Assembly: GCA_034231615.1 (NCBI GenBank) | Contig: CM067298.1 | Location: forward strand, 49,264,787 to 49,328,786 | Source of the DNA: Meghimatium bilineatum | Taxonomy: Eukaryota; Mollusca; Gastropoda; Stylommatophora; Philomycidae | Direction: 5' to 3' | DNA length: 64,000 nucleotides | Shown here: piece after piece, positions 52,177-62,264 of the stretch | How the letters are laid out: every line of letters begins with the position of its first letter | Numbering within the stretch: the stretch's first letter is position 1 | The notes under the pieces: model-generated | The model's database searches: none | Told to the model about the DNA's origin: nothing | What the model saw: the letters and a program-made list of their open reading frames with translations, nothing else | Position numbers and translations under genes: made by a program

Positions 52177-52440
52177 TGATGTTCAAGATGATACGTAGAC
52201 GCCTCAATACGCCTCAATTACGCCTCCCAAGATGGCGGCCGACGCCTCACAACGCCTCAAGTACGCATCCAAGATGGCGGCCGACGCCTCACAACGCCTC
52301 AAGTATTACTTGAGGCGTTGTGAGGCGTCGACCGCCATCTTGGCGGCGTTGTGAGGCGTCGGCCGCCATCTTGGGAGGCGTAATTGAGGCGTATTGAGGC
52401 GTCTACGTATCATCTTGAACATCTAGGCATAAGGTTTTCC
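52177..52440. repeat. 260-bp palindrome rich in GACGCCTCA and AAGATGGCGGC motifs
   Basis: GATGTTCAAGATGATACGTA near 52179 is mirrored by TACGTATCATCTTGAACATC ending near 52424. Inside, GACGCCTCAATACGCCTCAA and AAGATGGCGGCCGACGCCTC recur in both orientations around TCAAGTATTACTTGA. AAGATGGCGGC is the YY1 core consensus (CCAT inverted). At least four such sites are present. Confidence 0.9.
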
Positions 52441-52481
52441 ACTGAAACTTTTCCGTTGTTTTTAGGTGCAAGGTGATACAT

Positions 52482-52997
52482 CAAGATCCAAGATGGCGGT
52501 CGACGCCTCACAACGCCTCAAGTATTACTTGAGGCGTTGTGAGGCGTCGACCGCCATCTTGGCGGCGTTGTGAGGCGTCGGCCGCCATCTTGGGAGGCGT
52601 AATTGAGGCGTATTGAGGCGTCTACGTATCATCTTGAACATCTAGGCATAAGGTTTTCCACTGAAACTTTTCCGTTGTTTTTAGGTGCAAGGTGATACAT
52701 CAAGGTCAATATCAGTGAACTTTGTAACAATTTTTTTTTAACCTGTGATTCACCTTTAGACTGATAATCCAAGATAAAGAAAATGACACATACAACAACT
52801 GAGCTTGTGTCGACCTCACCATTCTAATTATGAAACTTTTCCACACCAGAAATTTTGTCTCGTTCAGATTAGTGGACTATCGCACCCACATTTAAACCAT
52901 GCGTTGTATTGGTTTATTTATAAAACAGGCGTGTGTGGTGTCTAATGAATGGGCGTGAAATGGTGTTTCCATATAAATTAAACCAAGAAACAAGAAA
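52482..52997. repeat. Second unit of the satellite: half palindrome plus unique-type tail
   Basis: AAGATGGCGGTCGACGCCTC, TCAAGTATTACTTGAGGCG and the mirrored right half repeat 52260-52440. Then GCATAAGGTTTTCCACTGAA, GGTGCAAGGTGATACATCAA and a tail ending CCAAGAAACAAGAAAC. Confidence 0.9.
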
Positions 52998-53548
52998 CGT
53001 AATTGAGGCGTATTGAGGCGTCTACGTATCATCTTGAACATCTAGGCATAAGGTTTTCCACTGAAACTTTTCCGTTGTTTTTAGGTGCAAGGTGATACAT
53101 CAAGGTCAATATCAGTGAAATTTGTACCCTGTGATTCACCTTTAGCCTGATAACCCAAGATAACGAAAATGACACATACAACAGCTGACCTTGTGTCGAC
53201 CTCACCATTCTAATTATGAAACTTTTCCACACTTTTCCGTTGCTTTTAGGTGCAAGGTGATACATCAAGGTCAATATCAGTGAAATTTGTAACCTGTGAG
53301 TCACCTTTAGACTGCTAATCCAAGATAACGAAAATGACACATACAACAACTGAAGTTGTGTCGACCTCACCATTCTAATTATGAAACTTTTTCCACACCA
53401 GAAATTTTGTATCGTTCAGATTAGTGGACTATCGCACCCACATTTAAACCATGCGTTGTATTGGCTTATTTATAAAACATGTGTGTGTGGTGTCTAATGA
53501 ATGGGCGTGAAATGGTGTTTCCATATAAATTAAACCAAGAAACAAGAA
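52998..53548. repeat. Third unit of the satellite, with an internal duplication
   Basis: GTAATTGAGGCGTATTGAGG to AACCAAGAAACAAGAAAG repeats 52598-52997. A block of about 155 bp (TTTTCCGTTGxTTTTAGGTG to TAATTATGAAACTTTTCCAC) occurs twice inside it. Confidence 0.88.
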
Positions 53549-54453
53549 AGTTAACGCGGGCAACGAAATATACGAAAAACATGTTTAAATATAAGCGTAT
53601 GTAGCAATATTTATATAAATACACATTGAAAATAAAACTATCAAATCTATTTAACTAAAGCCGGTAACATAACGAAGGACTCGGGCCGGTAATACCAACA
53701 GCTGCAAACCATTAAAGCCCGCTGTATCTCAATTTAGTCCGTGGTCAGTGCATGGAAGCCCAGCGGGTGGTAATTAATCAGATCACGGACAGCCTGGTTC
53801 GCTCAGAAACTGGTGTGTGCGATTCGTTTTTTTAAACCGAAAGTTAAGATTATTCTCTCTTCTCTCTCTCTCTCTTTCTCTCTCTCCCGCTCTCTCTACA
53901 TATGTGGTACTTTATATATATATTGTTTATCCTATGGCATATAATGAAACCTAGTCCCCACTGAGAAAATTACCATACGCTACTGGTATAGATATCTATG
54001 TGAAGTATCTTTTGCAGATTGCTGCCCTATTTGTTAATCTGTAAGCTTTTCGGCTCTGTACAACCTTTTCAGTGTCTTTCATTATGTTTAGAAGATCTAA
54101 ATATCTTGCATCCACTGGTAGAACTATGTAACATACCAGGATATCCTGTTGGTCATGAAATAGTACAGACCTAATACCGTTATTTCCCGGTATGCCTGAT
54201 CGGCGTATAAAAGGGAAAACAATTTATTTTTTTACCGGTAAAGCTGGTGAAAACAAATGTGGAAAGGAAAAAATATTATAACATGATAACCTAGCTATCA
54301 AGGTTTTCTCCCACAAATACACACACACCGCTTTTATGTTGTTAGTGGCCCGTGTGTTATTATACACTTCAAGAGTCTTTAATATCCAATATAGAAAGAC
54401 ACTCATTTCCCACATGTTAGTTTTGTTAGAGGTCAAAACCCCAAAAGGGTGCT
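53549..54453. other. Flank between satellite and palindrome, (TC)n at 53857-53898
   Basis: Contains a polypyrimidine TCTCTCTCTCTC tract and no recognised gene. From about 54300 to 54440 it shares GTGTGTTATTATACACTTCA-type blocks with 54640-54720, i.e. a tandem repeat of about 290 bp that continues into the palindrome arm. The mirror of this stretch would lie past the window end. Confidence 0.5.
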
Positions 54454-54571
54454 GGGGCTCATTATGGCATATTCTAACATAGCTAATTCATAAACACAAA
54501 AGGTATGTGTAGGGTTTCTAATCAAATGTATTGAGGGCGTGCTCTATATAACTTATTACAACAAACAAAAT

Positions 54572-54629
54572 GCCCTTCCACTGTTTGTAAACCCAGCTGT
54601 GGCCCTTCCACTGTTTGTAAACCCATCGG
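54572..54629. repeat. 29-bp direct duplication in the arm (mirror at about 63825-63882)
   Basis: CCCTTCCACTGTTTGTAAAC occurs twice, separated by CCAGCTGTGG. It is present in both arms. Confidence 0.9.
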
Positions 54630-55165
54630 TGTGTTATTCTGTTAGTAGCATGGGTGTTATTATACGGTTCAACGGTTTTTAATAACCAATATAGAAATGG
54701 ACTTATTTACTATACCCATAATAGTTACCATACCTTTAAATAACACAGAGGAAAAGTGGTTTGGGTGCCTGAATTAACTTGACTAGCTTATGACCCCAAC
54801 CACGATGGGGTTTCTAATGATATCTTGGTGTGTGTATAACCCTTGTATAAGTCGGTTCTGGGCTCAGCACGTTTTACCTATAGAGATCGAAGGCTCCGTT
54901 CTTCTTGATCTGTGGATAACCTCGGAGTTCTGTACCTGCCGATAACTTGAACCTCTGTAGTTTATAGAAGGGTTCTTTGTAACAGGACAAAGCATATAGT
55001 ACAACGAAACAGACAATACACATATACAAATATAACAATGATTAAACCCGAACCAGAAAAACGTGACAGACATATTTTTTTCAGAGATATAAAACATATT
55101 TATTTATGATTCGCGTACATTTTCCAAAATAATTAAGAAAGAAAAAAAAAGGTTCATGTTATAAT

Positions 55166-55651
55166 TTACTGTCCATGAAAAGGAGTCCCAGTTGGTTGTA
55201 GTAATCGTCTCTTGGTTGGTTTCTTCTTTTTCTGTTCTGGTTGGTTGTGGGTTGCTACAGGCGTCTCAGGTACATATGTGGGTTCGTAGTTGGGTGTGAG
55301 ATACATTTCTAGATTACCAAAATACTGCTCTGTGGTTGTAGACATTTTGTTGGCTGTATTAGCAATTGTGTTTGAAGGTGGGGAGGTTGAATTGGGTTTT
55401 GTGCCAAAAACACCGCACACTCTATCAAATTCTTTCAGAATGACCTCTCGAAGGTCTACGAGATCTACAAAAGCTTGACGACTCATTGTGATGCCGGTTC
55501 TAGTTGGATACTTTATATTTGCATCACCATAGTAGCGCCGAACATGGATAAGTGGTCTCTTGAATGATGTTACGGCTACAGCATTAACACCATCACCTAA
55601 TGGTTTTATCATATCATTGGCTCTGGAATAATAGGTAGTTGAGGAACTCAT
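55166..55651 (-). CDS. Gene A (left arm), identical PC4-like protein
   Basis: Mirror of 62803-63288 with the same 161 residues. Its TATA is at 55725-55735 and its AATAAA at 55099-55104, both on the minus strand. Confidence 0.72.
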   Translation of the reverse strand: MSSSTTYYSRANDMIKPLGDGVNAVAVTSFKRPLIHVRRYYGDANIKYPTRTGITMSRQAFVDLVDLREVILKEFDRVCGVFGTKPNSTSPPSNTIANTANKMSTTTEQYFGNLEMYLTPNYEPTYVPETPVATHNQPEQKKKKPTKRRLLQPTGTPFHGQ

Positions 55652-55795
55652 ATTCCTAATTATTGAAATGACAGTACTTTTCTAACCTGGTAGTGCGTTG
55701 TGCTGTATTAGATAGTGAGAGTCTTATTTATATACAGGAGCACACACAACGCGGGGCGTGGGCACGTGCACGGTTGTCCGTGGTGATCTGATTGG

Positions 55796-56197
55796 TTACA
55801 TCTGGTACATGCCGCATAGTTGACCCCACGCCAGTATGACCTTTTTGGTGTTCTGCTTGGTCACAGCTGGTACATGACCCAAGGGTGACCCCACGCTGGT
55901 ATTAACATTGCAAATAGGGCAAAAGCGACCAGCCTTGATATATGATGATAATAAATGGCTTGGGAACGATGATCCCAACACATTATGTTTGGTATCTAGG
56001 TCACATATGGTGTACGCATGATCTTTGGTTGTCTTAGCCCTGCTGTTTGTATATACAAGGATAACATTTTTAGTCTTTATTTTATTATTTTCCCAATGTG
56101 TGACTGTGAAACGTGGAAATATAAGCGGCAGCGGCGCACCAAGCCCTTTTAACATTAATAGAGCAAGGAAAAATGGTGAGTTAGTCAACTTAATCAT
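55796..56197 (-). CDS. Gene C (left arm), identical copy
   Basis: Mirror of 62257-62658, with the same 133 residues and the same overlap with gene B of the left arm. Confidence 0.55.
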   Translation of the reverse strand: MIKLTNSPFFLALLMLKGLGAPLPLIFPRFTVTHWENNKIKTKNVILVYTNSRAKTTKDHAYTICDLDTKHNVLGSSFPSHLLSSYIKAGRFCPICNVNTSVGSPLGHVPAVTKQNTKKVILAWGQLCGMYQM

Positions 56198-57526
56198 TGG
56201 GCTGACTTAAAGCTTTTTTGAAATGATGAGGTCTGTCTAAAGTGTAAGCCTGACTATTATTTCTTCCCTGGTCGTAGTGATCTATGATCTTACGCCTATG
56301 GCTGCTATCAAGCACGGGTGAAATGACCGGCTCAAGCCCCTTGACCCGCGTTCGAAACCGTTCCCGGTCTAAGGCGTAATAACCCCTTGTACCATGATGA
56401 GCTTCAACCACAAAAATATAACTAGTTATCAATTTACCCCCTGTAGCAAAATGAACCTGTAGAGTAAACAAAAGGAATATAGATTAGCTCGGATTGTTAC
56501 AGTTATAGGTTATAGGTTACAGTACTTATAGGTTAGCACACTTAAGAAAAAAAAAAGTTTGCATTAGCTGTACGTGCATATTATTATACACTAGTTACTC
56601 CACCACGAATATAATCCTACCCTGTGTAGTGATATCATAGGAAGAAAAAGTACTACGACAAAATAATCTCTGTTCGGTAATTCTATTATTATTTTTTCAA
56701 AGGTTAGCTTAAACACAATCAACTAAACCCCGATTACCACCTTACAACACCAACCAATATATATGTATACATACACATAATACCTTTCTACGACCCTGTT
56801 TGCTTTCAGTTCCTGAGACAGCGTGACAACGGGCGATGGTAGTGGTAGGATAATCATGCTCCCATTTAGCATTAATCTGACTAAGTGATGGTAAACATGC
56901 TTCTAGACTATTTGTCCCTGACTCGCGGGCTAGCTTAATGGTTTTTGTCTCTGATGATGGGTCTGATACGGCTTCATTTCTGGGTTTAAAGAGCGTGGCT
57001 AGCGTTAAAGACGAATTAAAGACAGAGCAGCTTATCGGGGACATCGATATATCTTCATTGTCTGACCACCCATCACTGTCTTCATTACTACCAACGCCCT
57101 CAGTTGCCTCAGAAGCTGAACACCAAGAAAAAAGGCCCCCAAGTGGACATCTATCGATCTGCATTTTCACTGGCGACGTTGGTCGTATCGGTTTTTTTGT
57201 TGTTGTTGGGATTTAAAAGGCACTAATGATGGAGAAGCCACACCTACCAGCTGCCTACGGGTAATGTTAGGGCCTATAAGAGTGAAGTGTATTATAGGGG
57301 TTGTGTACTACCTTCAACATTAACCACTACCAGTAATAATCTGCCGAACTAGCTAAACTCACCCGCACCACATAAACAATAGCTAAACATATAGGGTAGC
57401 TTGTTATGGGGTAGTACCTGAGCGATACGTAGTGAAAATTTTATTAATGTGTAACCTATACATAAAGGATGAAAAAAGGCTAACCTTCGTCATTGTCTTA
57501 AACATGCGCATCTCTGGGAATGACAT
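56190..57526 (-). CDS. Gene B (left arm)
   Basis: Mirror of 60929-62264: exons 57485-57526 (optional), 56784-57164 and 56190-56456. It differs from the right-arm copy by two residues (Glu for Ala in the Ser/Ala-rich segment of exon 1, His for Leu before RRKIIDHYDQ). No stop or shift in either copy. Confidence 0.65.
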
Positions 57527-57739
57527 CTCAGCACGGGCTATAAATACAAAAGCATATGATTCTGATACTAACAAACGAGCAAACACCTAGTTTTATATAC
57601 GAACCAGCTACACCAATCGACTGTATTGCACTATTGAAGCGCAACCGAATAGGCAATACAGGTTTGGTACTGTGCACACACTCGGAGTAACCCATTCATC
57701 CCATTGGGTGATGTGTGTATATTTGTATTACCAACCATT

Positions 57740-57802
57740 TAAAAAAGCATACGTTATCGGCGCTTACTAATAGAAACTACCGGAACTTTGTCATTTTGAA
57801 GA
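57740..57802 (+). promoter_or_regulatory. Probable promoter of gene D (left arm)
   Basis: CATTTAAAAAAGCATACG, a weak TATA-like element, lies about 60 bp before the micro-exon ATG, and GTGTATATTTGTATTACC lies further up. Mirror at 60653-60715. Weaker than the other two. Confidence 0.4.
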
Positions 57803-58921
57803 ATGGCTTATGTAAGTAATGTTGTTAATATCTGAATAGGTTGTTTGTTATTCTAACAGGATTTTCGATCCTAGTCTTGTTTTTGTCTCTTCTTCAGACA
57901 TGCGTTAACGGGCACATTCTCTACCTTTTCTATGGTATTTTGATGTTAAATTTAATGTCTGACATGTGTGAAATTCTATAGGGTCTTGGTTGTTGGCCCG
58001 TTTTGGTAGTTGCCAGCATGTGGGCGTGGAAACAAGTTGCTGTAAATGTGAATACATTTGTGTAATTTTTGGTGTGTATATTTTGGATGAATACACTATC
58101 ATCCCGGTGATATATCGGGGTATTATTTATTACTATTGTTGTGCTCGTTTTTTATGTATATTGTTTGAGTTGTGTATGTATAGCCTGAATATGAGTTAGG
58201 GCTAACTATGTTTGGTATCTGCTTTGTAATTGGATTATTTACGCAGTCCATCTATTCTCCACAGACCAAGACGGCCACCAAAACCTACCTGTGTGTTCAA
58301 TGCTTGAAACCATTCAGTCGCCTTTACACACTGCAAAGACATACACAAGATCTTCACCTTAAAAAAAGACATAACTGTAATGTTTGTGTTAATGTTTACA
58401 CAGACGCTTCAACATTAAGACAGCACAGGCAGAAGTGTCATACACCCCAATTAGTAACAACGGAGGGGACTTTTAAACCTAGCGAGGGGCATCATAGTAA
58501 TTTAACACCAACCAAGAACATGATACTAGTTGATCCCCAGGTGGTCGACGCCTTGCTGTATAAAACAGTCTATAAACCACCTGATTCTTTAACTTATTCT
58601 ATGGGTGAGTTGGACCAAGAAATGCGGGCGGTTTTAGTTCGTGGTGATTTAACCAATCACGAAAAATCTAGACTATACCAAAAAGCATTGCAACAGTATT
58701 TGAATCGACTTAGTCAATACAAAAACACACCTATGAAGCTATTAGAGAGCACGCAGTGTTCGGTACCAAGTGCTTCAATACAGAAAGATGAAGAACCCAC
58801 TGAGAAAATTCCAGAGAAAGTCGAAGTGATGCCTAAGACGCCACGGTTTCAAAATAGGCGGGCATCTAAAAGAACAAAAAGTAAAACAAGGGACAAAAGT
58901 CTGATTTGGGATAAGTGGTAG
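57803..58921 (+). CDS. Gene D (left arm): two-finger C2H2 protein, proposed micro-exon plus main exon
   Basis: The 58208-58921 frame encodes two zinc fingers, CVQCLKPFSRLYTLQRH (C-x2-C-x12-H-x4-H) and CNVCVNVYTDASTLRQHRQK, at about residues 29-50 and 57-78. Then comes a helical block with DQEMRAVLVRGDLTNHEK and RLYQKALQQYLNRL, and a basic C-terminus (RRASKRTKSKTRDK) that looks like a nuclear signal, ending IWDKW. The residues before Ser at 58247 look like intron: an acceptor TTACGCAG ends at 58246 in phase 0, and ATGGCTTAT followed by a perfect GTAAGT donor lies at 57803-57811, also phase 0. Joined, they give about 227 residues; the 58208 start gives 237. AATAAA repeats follow at 59000. The helical block recalls proteins I associate with Maverick-type virus-like elements, but this is unverified. 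Function is unknown; nucleic-acid binding is likely. Confidence 0.75.
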
Positions 58922-58999
58922 AAAAAACTGTAGAAGGCAACGCACCATTGCACAACAAATTGTCGACTGTTCAAACAAATATGATACTTATATAACATT

Positions 59000-59022
59000 A
59001 ATAAATAAAATAAAATAATAAA
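59000..59022 (+). terminator. Polyadenylation signals of gene D (left arm)
   Basis: AATAAATAAAATAAAATAAT, overlapping AATAAA hexamers about 80 bp after the stop. Mirror at 59433-59455 for the right-arm copy. Confidence 0.75.
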
Positions 59023-59167
59023 ACCACAACGATGTTGTTGTATTTATCTGTATTTGTGTGTGTGTGACTATATGTAAAACAAGATTGCTCATAAACATAA
59101 AAAACTATGCCGGTTTCCCTCCTAGCACGGGATCCTGTGTAACACGGGGTCTTTCATCTTGGACCTA

Positions 59168-59287
59168 CACGGGCTCCCGTGCTACACTGGCCCGTGTAGC
59201 ACGGGGTCCCGTGTAACATGGGTTTTATCATCTTGGACCTACACGGGATCCCGTGTTACACGGGCTCGTGTAGCCCGGTATCCCATG
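59168..59287. repeat. Palindrome centre: GC-rich hairpin-forming repeats
   Basis: Built of CACGGGxTCCCGTG units, with ATCTTGGACCTACACGGG present at about 59157 and 59230 and inverted at about 59275. These are tandem repeats of about 73 bp. The symmetry decays here, and the very centre (about 59205-59250) is not symmetric. GC is far above the flank. Such nested short hairpins at a long axis could mark a replication origin or a resolved terminal hairpin; that is inference. Confidence 0.85.
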
Positions 59288-59533
59288 TAGGTCCAAGATG
59301 AAAGACCCCGTGTTACACGGGATCCCGTGCTAGGAGGGAAACCGGCATAGTTTTTTATGTTTATGAGCAATCTTGTTTTACATATAGTCACACACACACA
59401 AATACAGATAAATACAACAACATCGTTGTGGTTTTATTATTTTATTTTATTTATTAATGTTATATAAGTATCATATTTGTTTGAACAGTCGACAATTTGT
59501 TGTGCAATGGTGCGTTGCCTTCTACAGTTTTTT

Positions 59534-60652
59534 CTACCACTTATCCCAAATCAGACTTTTGTCCCTTGTTTTACTTTTTGTTCTTTTAGATGCCCGCCTA
59601 TTTTGAAACCGTGGCGTCTTAGGCATCACTTCGACTTTCTCTGGAATTTTCTCAGTGGGTTCTTCATCTTTCTGTATTGAAGCACTTGGTACCGAACACT
59701 GCGTGCTCTCTAATAGCTTCATAGGTGTGTTTTTGTATTGACTAAGTCGATTCAAATACTGTTGTAATGCTTTTTGGTATAGTCTAGATTTTTCGTGATT
59801 GGTTAAATCACCACGAACTAAAACCGCCCGCATTTCTTGGTCCAACTCACCCATAGAATAAGTTAAAGAATCAGGTGGTTTATAGACTGTTTTATACAGC
59901 AAGGCGTCGACCACCTGGGGATCAACTAGTATCATGTTCTTGGTTGGTGTTAAATTACTATGATGCCCCTCGCTAGGTTTAAAAGTCCCCTCCGTTGTTA
60001 CTAATTGGGGTGTATGACACTTCTGCCTGTGCTGTCTTAATGTTGAAGCGTCTGTGTAAACATTAACACAAACATTACAGTTATGTCTTTTTTTAAGGTG
60101 AAGATCTTGTGTATGTCTTTGCAGTGTGTAAAGGCGACTGAATGGTTTCAAGCATTGAACACACAGGTAGGTTTTGGTGGCCGTCTTGGTCTGTGGAGAA
60201 TAGATGGACTGCGTAAATAATCCAATTACAAAGCAGATACCAAACATAGTTAGCCCTAACTCATATTCAGGCTATACATACACAACTCAAACAATATACA
60301 TAAAAAACGAGCACAACAATAGTAATAAATAATACCCCGATATATCACCGGGATGATAGTGTATTCATCCAAAATATACACACCAAAAATTACACAAATG
60401 TATTCACATTTACAGCAACTTGTTTCCACGCCCACATGCTGGCAACTACCAAAACGGGCCAACAACCAAGACCCTATAGAATTTCACACATGTCAGACAT
60501 TAAATTTAACATCAAAATACCATAGAAAAGGTAGAGAATGTGCCCGTTAACGCATGTCTGAAGAAGAGACAAAAACAAGACTAGGATCGAAAATCCTGTT
60601 AGAATAACAAACAACCTATTCAGATATTAACAACATTACTTACATAAGCCAT
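59534..60652 (-). CDS. Gene D (right arm), identical copy
   Basis: Mirror of 57803-58921. Main exon 59534-60208 (acceptor after 60209) and proposed micro-exon 60644-60652. Without splicing the frame would run 59534-60247. The protein is the same as in the left arm, and AATAAA is mirrored at 59450-59455. Convergent with its left-arm twin: both copies transcribe toward the axis, 613 bp apart end to end. Confidence 0.75.
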
Positions 60653-60829
60653 TCTTCAAAATGACAAAGTTCCGGTAGTTTCTATTAGTAAGCGCCGATA
60701 ACGTATGCTTTTTTAAATGGTTGGTAATACAAATATACACACATCACCCAATGGGATGAATGGGTTACTCCGAGTGTGTGCACAGTACCAAACCTGTATT
60801 GCCTATTCGGTTGCGCTTCAATAGTGCAA

Positions 60830-60928
60830 TACAGTCGATTGGTGTAGCTGGTTCGTATATAAAACTAGGTGTTTGCTCGTTTGTTAGTATCAGAATCATA
60901 TGCTTTTGTATTTATAGCCCGTGCTGAG
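60830..60928 (+). promoter_or_regulatory. Promoter of gene B (right arm)
   Basis: CGATTGGTG (inverted CCAAT) is followed by GTATATAAAA at 60855-60864, 65 bp before ATG 60929. Mirror in the left arm at 57527-57625. With gene D's start about 200 bp away on the opposite strand this is a divergent promoter region. Confidence 0.65.
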
Positions 60929-62264
60929 ATGTCATTCCCAGAGATGCGCATGTTTAAGACAATGACGAAGGTTAGCCTTTTTTCATCCTTTATGTATAGG
61001 TTACACATTAATAAAATTTTCACTACGTATCGCTCAGGTACTACCCCATAACAAGCTACCCTATATGTTTAGCTATTGTTTATGTGGTGCGGGTGAGTTT
61101 AGCTAGTTCGGCAGATTATTACTGGTAGTGGTTAATGTTGAAGGTAGTACACAACCCCTATAATACACTTCACTCTTATAGGCCCTAACATTACCCGTAG
61201 GCAGCTGGTAGGTGTGGCTTCTCCATCATTAGTGCCTTTTAAATCCCAACAACAACAAAAAAACCGATACGACCAACGTCGCCAGTGAAAATGCAGATCG
61301 ATAGATGTCCACTTGGGGGCCTTTTTTCTTGGTGTTCAGCTTCTGAGGCAACTGCGGGCGTTGGTAGTAATGAAGACAGTGATGGGTGGTCAGACAATGA
61401 AGATATATCGATGTCCCCGATAAGCTGCTCTGTCTTTAATTCGTCTTTAACGCTAGCCACGCTCTTTAAACCCAGAAATGAAGCCGTATCAGACCCATCA
61501 TCAGAGACAAAAACCATTAAGCTAGCCCGCGAGTCAGGGACAAATAGTCTAGAAGCATGTTTACCATCACTTAGTCAGATTAATGCTAAATGGGAGCATG
61601 ATTATCCTACCACTACCATCGCCCGTTGTCACGCTGTCTCAGGAACTGAAAGCAAACAGGGTCGTAGAAAGGTATTATGTGTATGTATACATATATATTG
61701 GTTGGTGTTGTAAGGTGGTAATCGGGGTTTAGTTGATTGTGTTTAAGCTAACCTTTGAAAAAATAATAATAGCATTACCGAACAGAGATTATTTTGTCGT
61801 GGTACTTTTTCTTCCTATGATATCACTACACAGGGTAGGATTATATTCGTGGTGGAGTAACTAGTGTATAATAATATGCACGTACAGCTAATGCACACTT
61901 TTTTTTTCTTAAGTGTGCTAACCTATAAGTACTGTAACCTATAACCTATAACTGTAACAATCCGAGCTAATCTATATTCCTTTTGTTTACTCTACAGGTT
62001 CATTTTGCTACAGGGGGTAAATTGATAACTAGTTATATTTTTGTGGTTGAAGCTCATCATGGTACAAGGGGTTATTACGCCTTAGACCGGGAACGGTTTC
62101 GAACGCGGGTCAAGGGGCTTGAGCCGGTCATTTCACCCGTGCTTGATAGCAGCCTTAGGCGTAAGATCATAGATCACTACGACCAGGGAAGAAATAATAG
62201 TCAGGCTTACACTTTAGACAGACCTCATCATTTCAAAAAAGCTTTAAGTCAGCCCAATGATTAA
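60929..62264 (+). CDS. Gene B (right arm): acidic protein, two or three exons
   Basis: Main exons are 61291-61671 and 61998-62264, donor AAG/GTATTA, acceptor TCTACAG, phase 0, giving 215 residues from ATG 61291. An alternative first exon at 60929-60970 (MSFPEMRMFKTMTK, donor GTTAGC) joins in phase to an acceptor CAG ending at 61296, bypassing that ATG, and lies 65 bp after a TATA box; it would give 227 residues. The N-terminal half is acidic and Ser-rich (EDSDGWSDNEDISMSP). The C-terminal exon has VHFATGGKLITSYIFVVEAH and YYALDRERFRTRVKGLEP. I recognise no family. An open antisense frame over exon 1 (61239-61517) is judged a shadow. Confidence 0.65.

Larger units (their letters stand above)
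54454..59167. repeat. Left arm of a large palindrome (at least 4.7 kb)
   Basis: Every position x in this arm pairs with about 118455 minus x in the right arm (118454 outside a 1-bp poly(A) length change near 56550). The arms are nearly identical; differences seen include 57100 (T against C complement), 56299, 56550-56560, about 56640, about 56685 and one near 59138. The outer limit is not reached: the right arm is still paired at base 64000. The arm holds genes D (plus) and B, C, A (minus). Confidence 0.97.

Noticed and set aside
57905..58102. 65-codon minus-strand frame (mirror 60353-60550) with several Cys and His
   Set aside because: It lies wholly inside the proposed gene D intron on the opposite strand, has no promoter or poly(A) signal and no recognised motif. 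Kept out as a gene; could be revisited with expression data.
61239..61517. 92-codon antisense frame over gene B exon 1 (mirror 56938-57216)
   Set aside because: Open in both arms, but gene B's frame has fitting splice sites and continues into exon 2. The antisense composition mirrors the acidic, Ser-rich sense codons.
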